Origin: Clostridia bacterium
GTDB taxonomy: Bacteria > Bacillota > Clostridia > Oscillospirales > CAG-272
DNA length: 39,287 bases
Assembly (NCBI GenBank): GCA_017481225.1
Contig: JAFUPM010000090.1
Span: forward strand, 1 to 39,287
Direction: 5' to 3'
A program made the position numbers and the translations under genes. Shown one piece after another: positions 1-5,609 of this stretch (positions are counted from its first letter, which is position 1; every line of letters begins with the position of its first letter). The notes under the pieces were generated by a model that saw nothing but the letters and a program-made list of their open reading frames with translations, ran no database searches and was not told the origin of the DNA.

Positions 1-28
1 ATATGTAAAACCCGCCCAAGCCCGTATT

Positions 29-114
29 ACGAGAACCCCCAAAGCTCATACTTCGCTTCGGGGAACCCCTATACGAGAACCCCCAAAGCTCATACTTCGC
101 TTCGGGGAACCCCT
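29..114. repeat. Tandem 44-bp direct repeat, two copies
   Basis: Two almost identical copies, starting with ACGAGAACCCCC at 29 and at 73, lie head to tail with a 44-bp period. Each holds a CCCCC block and a CTTCGCTTCGGGG block that can pair into a hairpin. No coding role is visible. Confidence 0.85.
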
Positions 115-120
115 TACAAG

Positions 121-165
121 CAGAAAGAGATAACAAATCGTAGCCGAAATGTTATCTCTTTTCTG
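121..165. terminator. Long hairpin, likely bidirectional terminator
   Basis: CAGAAAGAGATAACA (121-135) pairs with TGTTATCTCTTTTCTG (150-165) around a 14-nt loop, with one bulged T. The A/T-rich base of the stem gives U-rich tails on both strands. It could end transcription from the left of the window or from the minus-strand gene to its right. Confidence 0.55.
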
Positions 166-182
166 TTGGTCTTTAGTTTAGA

Positions 183-330
183 GTTATGAGGCTCGCATTG
201 CTCGCCGTTATGAGCTTGCTACGCAAGCGTTATGATATGATTGCCCATCTAATCTCTAACTTGGCGAAGCCAATCATAACAATGCGTAAGCATTTTATAA
301 CTCATAACTTGCCCGTAAGGGCAATCATAG
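183..330. repeat. Mini-hairpin array bracketed by GTTATGA / TCATAAC boxes
   Basis: GTTATGAG occurs at 183-190 and 207-214 and GTTATGA at 229-235. Their reverse complements follow as TCATAAC at 274-280 and CTCATAAC at 301-308. Between the boxes sit small perfect hairpins: GCTTGC-tac-GCAAGC (214-228), TTGGC-gaa-GCCAA (261-273), AATGC-gtaa-GCATT (281-294) and TTGCCC-gtaa-GGGCAA (309-324). Two have GUAA (GNRA-type) loops. As a whole the array can fold into one large branched structure. Its function is unknown. Confidence 0.6.
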
Positions 331-331
331 T

Positions 332-366
332 TTAGCGTGAATACTCCTCTTGGAGTATCACGCTAA
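332..366. other. Strong hairpin overlapping the stop codon of the 88-aa gene
   Basis: TTAGCGTG plus ATACTCC (332-347, one bulged A) pairs with GGAGTAT plus CACGCTAA (352-366) around a TCTT/T loop. It overlaps the TAG stop (363-365) of the minus-strand gene and is not followed by a U-run. It may protect the mRNA 3' end or act as a weak terminator. Confidence 0.5.
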
Positions 367-629
367 TGGAGCATAAGATACATAAGAAGATACGCAAGGG
401 TAATGATACCTATTGTCACAAGCATAGGAATTATCATCATTTTGACTGCGTTTTTATAGGTCTCAAATTTAGTCATACCTTTGACTCTCGGCGCGCTCTT
501 AGGCGCACCCTGAGACCTGCCTTCCGCCGAACCGAAAAGGGAAGGGCGGCTGACTCCCGACATATCCGCGATGGTTCTGCCGTCGTCGATATATACGGTT
601 TTTTGCTTCTTTTTCTTCTTATTGTTCAT
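363..629 (-). CDS. Small single-pass membrane protein, unknown function
   Basis: 88 residues. The N-terminus is strongly basic (a lysine run at residues 4-8), the middle is polar and rich in Ser, Pro and Gly, and one hydrophobic helix lies at about residues 63-87 (starting MMIIPMLVTIGIITL), ending almost at the C-terminus. I do not recognise a family. The start is preceded by GAAAGGC, the same weak ribosome binding site used by the subtilase gene. It lies downstream of the opp genes on the same strand but is separated from them by a 58-bp tandem repeat block and a hairpin, so it is probably a separate unit. Presumably inserted with a cytoplasmic N-terminus, which is an inference from the basic residues. 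Confidence 0.6.
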   Translation of the reverse strand: MNNKKKKKQKTVYIDDGRTIADMSGVSRPSLFGSAEGRSQGAPKSAPRVKGMTKFETYKNAVKMMIIPMLVTIGIITLAYLLMYLMLH

Positions 630-643
630 TTTTTGCCTTTCGT

Positions 644-684
644 CTCACCCCACGGTGCCGTGGGGTGAGTTTGTTTTTGTTTTT
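644..684 (+). terminator. Rho-independent terminator reading on the plus strand
   Basis: CTCACCCCACGG (644-655) pairs perfectly with CCGTGGGGTGAG (658-669), followed on the plus strand by a U-rich tract (670-684). On the minus strand, the direction of both flanking genes, it is followed by no U-run. No plus-strand gene is visible upstream, so what it terminates is unclear. It may stop antisense transcription. Confidence 0.6.
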
Positions 685-960
685 CCCGATGTGTTCGCCT
701 CACTGGGCGCGTCTGCCTTCGCCTCGGGCTTGATTTGCTTGTCCCGTGGGTTACGCCTTGCTTGACGCGTCCGGATTTGCTTCGGGCTTGATTTGTTTGT
801 TCCGTGGGTTGCGGCTTGCTTGATGCGTCCGGTTTTTCTTCGGGCTTGATTTGTTTGTCCCGTGGGTTGCGCCTTGGTTGGCGCGTCCGGCTTTGCCTCG
901 GGCTTGGTTTGTTTGTCCCTTGGTTTACGCCTCGACGGGCGTGTCTGCCTTCGCCTCGGG
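670..960. repeat. 58-bp tandem repeat, about five copies, at the 3' end of oppF
   Basis: The anchor CGGGCT occurs at 725, 783, 841, 899 and 957, exactly 58 bp apart, and a more diverged copy precedes the first. The last copy overlaps the 3' coding end of oppF. Read on the minus strand, the units resemble copies of the oppF tail codons (Pro-Glu-Ala-Lys-Pro-Asp-Ala-Pro type). Because 58 is not a multiple of three, they shift frame and lie beyond the stop. They also account for most of the 295-bp gap between oppF and the 88-aa gene. Confidence 0.85.
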
Positions 961-2010
961 CTCGATGCCGAACTGCTCCTCTAAGAGGTGGCAGGCAGCA
1001 AAGTGACCGTCCTCGTACTCGCGGTAAACGGGTACGTCTGTTTTACAGCGCTCCGTCGCGTAGGGGCAACGGGTGTGGAAGCGGCAGCCCGAAGGGGGAT
1101 TTGCAGGGGAGGGAATATCGCCCTTAAGGACTATTCTGTTCATCTTCTTGTCGGGGTTAGGATTGGGAATAGCGGAGAAGAGCGCCTTGGTGTAGGGGTG
1201 AAGGGGATTTGAGAAGATGTCCTCCTTGCGTCCGAACTCCATCATTGCGCCAAGGTACATAACTCCTATTTTATCCGAGATAAACTTAACTACGGACAGG
1301 TCGTGGGAGATGAAGAGATAGGTGAGACCGAGAGAACGCTGCAGCTCCTTGAGAAGGTTAATAATCTGCGCCTGTATAGACACGTCGAGAGCCGATACGG
1401 GCTCGTCGCAAATAACCAGCTTCGGGTTTACCGAAAGGGCGCGGGCTATGCATATTCTCTGTCTCTGACCGCCTGAGAACTCGTGGGGATAACGCTCGAA
1501 GTAGTAGTCGCGCAGACCGCACTTGTCCATAAGCTCGAGAACGTACTCTCTTACCTCGGACTTGGGTACGATGTTATGTACGAGAACAGGCTCGGAGAGG
1601 ATATCACCGACGGTGCTTCTCGGGGGAAGGGAGGAGTAGGGGTCCTGGAAGATTATCTGCATATCGGTGCGGATATGGCGCATCTCGGATTTCGAGTAGT
1701 TGGTAATATCCTTGCCGTCGAAGATAATCTCGCCGCCGTTTGAGGGGTGGAGCTTAAGTATGGTTCTGCCGAGGGTGGTTTTGCCGCAGCCCGACTCACC
1801 AACTATGCCGAGTGTTTCGCCCTCGTTAAGCACGAAGGAAACGTTATCAACGGCGACAAGCTCCTGGGTTACTCTTCCTATAAGGTCCTTCTTTATGGGG
1901 AAGGTTTTGCGAAGATTGTTTACGATAAGTAAGGGCTTGGGCTCAGGCTTTGAAGCTTCTGCTTCTGCGGAATTTATGCCGTTTTGTAAATCTAAGTTGT
2001 CAGAATTCAT
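925..2010 (-). CDS. oppF: Oligopeptide ABC transporter ATP-binding protein OppF
   Basis: Cytoplasmic ATPase that, with the OppD-type protein, powers peptide import. 361 residues, a little longer than usual because of a 26-residue N-terminal extension and an acidic, Ala/Pro-rich tail. Walker A GESGCGKT at 71-78, Q-loop FQDP at 121-124, signature FSGGQRQR at 178-185 and Walker B LVICDEP at 198-204 are all present. The oligopeptide/dipeptide C-terminal region (about 300-345) carries the usual Cys residues (GCRFHTRCPYATERC). The Q-loop reads SSLPPR where most family members have SSLNPR. The start has a GGAGG-type site overlapping the end of oppD, and the gap is 3 bp, implying translational coupling. 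Last gene of the proteolysis/peptide operon. Its 3' end is duplicated beyond the stop codon. Confidence 0.95.
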   Translation of the reverse strand: MNSDNLDLQNGINSAEAEASKPEPKPLLIVNNLRKTFPIKKDLIGRVTQELVAVDNVSFVLNEGETLGIVGESGCGKTTLGRTILKLHPSNGGEIIFDGKDITNYSKSEMRHIRTDMQIIFQDPYSSLPPRSTVGDILSEPVLVHNIVPKSEVREYVLELMDKCGLRDYYFERYPHEFSGGQRQRICIARALSVNPKLVICDEPVSALDVSIQAQIINLLKELQRSLGLTYLFISHDLSVVKFISDKIGVMYLGAMMEFGRKEDIFSNPLHPYTKALFSAIPNPNPDKKMNRIVLKGDIPSPANPPSGCRFHTRCPYATERCKTDVPVYREYEDGHFAACHLLEEQFGIEPEAKADTPVEA

Positions 2011-2013
2011 ATT

Positions 2014-3369
2014 TTAGCCCTCCTCTCCGTAAAGATGGCACGCAACGTAATGAGTGTCGGAAATCTTCATCATACCGGGATAATCGCCCGAGCATTTGCC
2101 GATACACTTGGAGCAACGCTCCTTGAAGAAGCAGTGGTTCGGCATATTGACGGGGTTTGGCACGTTGCCGGGAATGTTGAAGAGCGTGTCGCTGTCCGAG
2201 TCCATTGTGGGCTTGGATTTCTGCAGACCCATAGTGTAGGGGTGGGCGGGGTTGTGGAATATCTCCGAAACCGTACCCTGCTCAATAACTCTGCCCGCAT
2301 ACATAACTACCACGTAGTCAGCCATCTCGGCAATAATACCGAGGTCGTGGGTAATAAGGAGAATTGAGCCGTTTATTCTGTCCTTAAGCTCGCGCAGAAG
2401 GTCGAGTATCTGCGCCTGGATAGTAACGTCCAGAGCCGTCGTAGGCTCGTCGGCAATAATAAGCCTCGGGTCGCAGGCGAGAGCCATAGAAATCATAACT
2501 CTCTGACGCATACCGCCCGACAGCTCGTGGGGGTAGGAGTTATACACGCGCTCTGGCGCCGCGATGCCCACAAGCTCAAGCATCTCAATGGAGCGAGCCT
2601 TTGCGGACTCCTTGGTGGCGCCGGGGTTGTGTATGAAGGTAACCTCGTCAAGCTGGTTTCCTATGGTGAAAACGGGGTTCAGCGAGGTCATAGGCTCCTG
2701 GAAGATCATAGAGATCTGTCTGCCTCTGATGCGGTGAATTTCGTTGATGGGCATATTGGCGATATCGAACACCTTCTCCTCCATTTCGTAGAGGGGGTTG
2801 CCCGACTCGTTGGTTTTCTGAACGGGAGCCATTACGACCCTGCCGTCCTTATCAAGCTTATCCTCGCCCTTTTTGTTCTTGACGGGAGCGTAGATTACCT
2901 CGCCTGCCTCGTCAAGCTCGTAGATAGGAATAAGCTCGCCTGCCCCGTCGCGCTTGAAGTCCAAGGACTTAAAGCGGATATTACCAGAGACAATCTGACC
3001 CTGGGGTCCCTGGAGCAGCTGCATTATAGACATACTCGTGACGGACTTACCGCAGCCCGACTCACCGACGATGCCCACAACGGAGCTTTGAGGAACGTTG
3101 AAGGACACACCGTTTACCGCCTTTACTACACCCTGGTCGGTGAAGAAGTAGGTGTTGAGGTTCTCTATTTCGAGAATATTAGCAGGGTCCTTCATCTCGG
3201 TTACGAACTCGCTCTCGTCAGCCTTGCGATGCTTGCGCTTCTCGAGGGCGAACATAACCTTGGAGTTCTCCTTTGCTATCTGTCGAACCTCCTTGCCCGA
3301 CAGGTAGTGGGAGCTTTTCTCTCCTTCTTTCTTACCTATTAAATTATTAATAAATGCCGGAAGCTTCAT
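2014..3369 (-). CDS. oppD: Oligopeptide ABC transporter ATP-binding protein OppD, with insertion
   Basis: Partner ATPase of OppF. 451 residues, against about 320-350 for typical OppD. A charged N-terminal extension of about 65 residues precedes the ATPase core. Walker A GESGCGKS lies at 102-109. Then comes an insertion of about 60 residues (138-200), acidic and repeat-like (ELDEAGEVIYAPV then KLDKDGRVVMAPV), before the Q-loop FQEP (223-226). Signature LSGGMRQR lies at 283-290 and Walker B LIIADEP at 303-309. The C-terminal Cys motif (CFFKERCSKCIGKC) is present. Catalytic motifs are intact, so it is probably active. The insertion sits between Walker A and the Q-loop, a surface near the membrane subunits. 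The ribosome binding site AGGAGG overlaps the oppC stop, and the gap is 3 bp. Confidence 0.95.
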   Translation of the reverse strand: MKLPAFINNLIGKKEGEKSSHYLSGKEVRQIAKENSKVMFALEKRKHRKADESEFVTEMKDPANILEIENLNTYFFTDQGVVKAVNGVSFNVPQSSVVGIVGESGCGKSVTSMSIMQLLQGPQGQIVSGNIRFKSLDFKRDGAGELIPIYELDEAGEVIYAPVKNKKGEDKLDKDGRVVMAPVQKTNESGNPLYEMEEKVFDIANMPINEIHRIRGRQISMIFQEPMTSLNPVFTIGNQLDEVTFIHNPGATKESAKARSIEMLELVGIAAPERVYNSYPHELSGGMRQRVMISMALACDPRLIIADEPTTALDVTIQAQILDLLRELKDRINGSILLITHDLGIIAEMADYVVVMYAGRVIEQGTVSEIFHNPAHPYTMGLQKSKPTMDSDSDTLFNIPGNVPNPVNMPNHCFFKERCSKCIGKCSGDYPGMMKISDTHYVACHLYGEEG

Positions 3370-3372
3370 TTC

Positions 3373-4554
3373 TTACCTCCTCATCTTGGGGTCAAGCGCA
3401 TCGCGCAGACCGTCGCCTACGAAGTTGAAGGCAAGCACCGCAAGAACTATGCACAGACCGGGAGGACCCCAGATGTTGAAGAAGTTCTTCAGAATGTTGG
3501 AGTCTGTTGCCGCGTTAATCATAGTACCCCAAGCGGCGTACTTCTCGGGCGCGCCGAGTCCAAGGTAGGAAAGGGACGCCTCGTAGAGTATCATAGAGCC
3601 AAGGCTCATAGTCATAGATACTATAAGCTGGGGCATAACGTTGGGGACAAGGTGCTTGAATATCTTACGTCCCGTGGAGTAGCCCATAGCCTCAGCCGCA
3701 ACCATATACTCCTGCTCACGCAGAGAGAGTATCTGACCGCGCACAAGGCGTGCGGTACCCGACCAGGAAATAAGCGTAAGGAAGCCCATAAGGTAGTAAA
3801 TTCTGTACTGCAGGTCAATTCCCCAGGACTCAATAAGAGTACCGACTATAAGCAGTATGGGGAAGCCGGGCAGACACATAAGCACGTCGCATATTCTCAT
3901 TATGACGTTATCAATAATACCGCCGAAGTAGCCTGCGATACCGCCGAATACTACACCGAATACGGTGATAATAAACACGGCAAGGAAGCTGATAACGAGG
4001 GATATTCTGCCGCCGTACATAAGGCGAGCCAGAACGTCATAACCGTTTTTATCTGTGCCGAGGGGGTGAGATGCGCTGGGCTCGGCAAGGTTGTTTAAGT
4101 CCTTGCCCGTTTCGGTAACCTGGACGAAGGAATACTCGGTGCCGTCGGGACGGGTGACGGTGATATCCTTGTAGGAATACTCAACCTTACCCGAATAGTC
4201 CGCAACCGATGCGTCCCACTGAGTATAGAACAGCGGACCAAGCCAGCAGAAAAGGAAGAGCGCAACTATAGTTACAAGTCCGATAATACTGAGCTTGGAA
4301 CGGAAGAAGCGGCGAAGCACCATAAGCCCGGGGGACATAAGCTTTACGTTCTTGTCGTGGGGCTCGTCCGCTTCGGCTGCTGCCTCGGTGGGCTCGCTTG
4401 CTGCCTCGGTAGGCTCAGCTATTGCCTCGGTGGGCTCAGCAATTGCCTCGGCTGCTGCTTCGGTAGGGTCGGCTACCTTTAGAGGCTCTGATATTTCGGA
4501 GGGGGCTGCTGTCTTTATTTCATCAAGCTCTGATGTGATTTTTTCGTTTTCCAT
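3373..4554 (-). CDS. oppC: Oligopeptide ABC transporter permease OppC
   Basis: One of two membrane subunits of the importer. 393 residues. After a short polar start, residues about 30-61 are an imperfect PTEA(A/I)AE repeat, an Ala/Glu-rich cytoplasmic tail that is unusual for OppC. The first membrane helix is at about 88-110, followed by an extracytoplasmic segment and the BPD_transp_1 domain with about five more helices. The EAA loop (AAEAMGYSTGRKIFKHLVP), which contacts the ATPases, is clear. The C-terminus (GDGLRDALDPKMRR) is typical of OppC/DppC. The start has a very strong AAGGAGGAG site. It follows oppB by 14 bp. Confidence 0.95.
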   Translation of the reverse strand: MENEKITSELDEIKTAAPSEISEPLKVADPTEAAAEAIAEPTEAIAEPTEAASEPTEAAAEADEPHDKNVKLMSPGLMVLRRFFRSKLSIIGLVTIVALFLFCWLGPLFYTQWDASVADYSGKVEYSYKDITVTRPDGTEYSFVQVTETGKDLNNLAEPSASHPLGTDKNGYDVLARLMYGGRISLVISFLAVFIITVFGVVFGGIAGYFGGIIDNVIMRICDVLMCLPGFPILLIVGTLIESWGIDLQYRIYYLMGFLTLISWSGTARLVRGQILSLREQEYMVAAEAMGYSTGRKIFKHLVPNVMPQLIVSMTMSLGSMILYEASLSYLGLGAPEKYAAWGTMINAATDSNILKNFFNIWGPPGLCIVLAVLAFNFVGDGLRDALDPKMRR

Positions 4555-4568
4555 TACAGTCTCCTCCT

Positions 4569-5591
4569 TTACTTAAGCTTAACTCTGGGGTCAACCACAG
4601 CGTACATAAGGTCCGCAAGAAGAACGCCTATAACGCTGAGGAATGCAAGGAACATATTGTATCCCATAATGAAGGGAATATCCGCCTCCATCATTGCGGA
4701 CAGAGCGATATTACCGATACCGGGAAGGTCAAAGACCTGCTCTGTGATAATCGCACCCGAGAACAGGGTGGGAAGCAGTCCCGCAAGAGAGGTTACGAGA
4801 GGGATAAGGGTGTTACGGAAGGCGTGCTTATACACAACCTTGCTCTCCTTAAGTCCCTTAGCTCTTGCGGTACGGATATAGTCGGAGCTCATAACCTCCA
4901 GCATATTGGTTCTGGTCATTCTCATTCTGCCGCCTATGCTGAGTATGACGACTGTGAGTATAGGTATGAACAGGTGCTTCAGATAGTCAAGTATCAGCGC
5001 GAAGCCTGAAAGGTCCTTCGTTGCGTCGATAAGTCCCGAGGGTGGGAACCATCCGAGCTGCATGGCGAATACGTTTTTAAGTATTTGTCCGAAGAAGAAT
5101 GTGGGCAGGGAGATACCTATCATAACCAGAATGGTTACAACGTAGTCTCTCGCCGAATACTGATGCGTTGCCGCTGTGATACCGAGGGGTATCGCTATCA
5201 TAAACTCAAAGATGGTTGCTATGAGCGCAACCGCAAAGGATACGCCCATAGTTTCCGTAATCTTTTCAGTGACGGGTATAGCATACTTGAAGCTGATACC
5301 GAAATCAAGAGTGGGGAGACCTGTCTCCTCGCTTATCTTGACAAGGCCGCCAAGCCATCTGCCGTAGCCCTTGAGTATGCCGAAGAAGTCGTCTCCGTCG
5401 GCAAGTCCGTATGCCTCCTTCATGCTGTTGACCATTTCGTCGGAGACGGTTGCGCCGCCCTGGTTTATGGCAGCAATCTTCTGGTCAATGTAGCTGACGG
5501 GCATACATCTGATAAGAAAGTATATGATGAACGATACGCCGAGAAGTATAAATACCGACAGCGCCAGTCGTTTCAAAATATATTTTAGCAT
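4569..5591 (-). CDS. oppB: Oligopeptide ABC transporter permease OppB
   Basis: Second membrane subunit. 340 residues, normal length for OppB/DppB. N-terminal helix at about 9-30, an extracytoplasmic stretch (about 35-105) and then the multi-helix BPD_transp_1 domain. The EAA loop TARAKGLKESKVVYKHAFRN and the C-terminal YAVVDPRVKLK are characteristic of the OppB side of the channel. It forms the pore with OppC and receives peptides from the binding lipoprotein encoded 18 bp upstream. The two permeases and two ATPases follow the usual B-C-D-F order. Confidence 0.95.
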   Translation of the reverse strand: MLKYILKRLALSVFILLGVSFIIYFLIRCMPVSYIDQKIAAINQGGATVSDEMVNSMKEAYGLADGDDFFGILKGYGRWLGGLVKISEETGLPTLDFGISFKYAIPVTEKITETMGVSFAVALIATIFEFMIAIPLGITAATHQYSARDYVVTILVMIGISLPTFFFGQILKNVFAMQLGWFPPSGLIDATKDLSGFALILDYLKHLFIPILTVVILSIGGRMRMTRTNMLEVMSSDYIRTARAKGLKESKVVYKHAFRNTLIPLVTSLAGLLPTLFSGAIITEQVFDLPGIGNIALSAMMEADIPFIMGYNMFLAFLSVIGVLLADLMYAVVDPRVKLK

Positions 5592-5609
5592 TGTGTCTAC
5601 ACTCCGATA

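Larger units (their letters stand above)
1..362. other. Non-coding, repeat- and hairpin-rich stretch
   Basis: No convincing gene is seen here. The stretch holds a 44-bp direct repeat (29-114), a long hairpin (121-165), an array of mini-hairpins separated by GTTATGA/TCATAAC boxes (183-330), and a hairpin (332-366) that runs into the stop codon of the next gene. These are listed separately. Confidence 0.7.
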
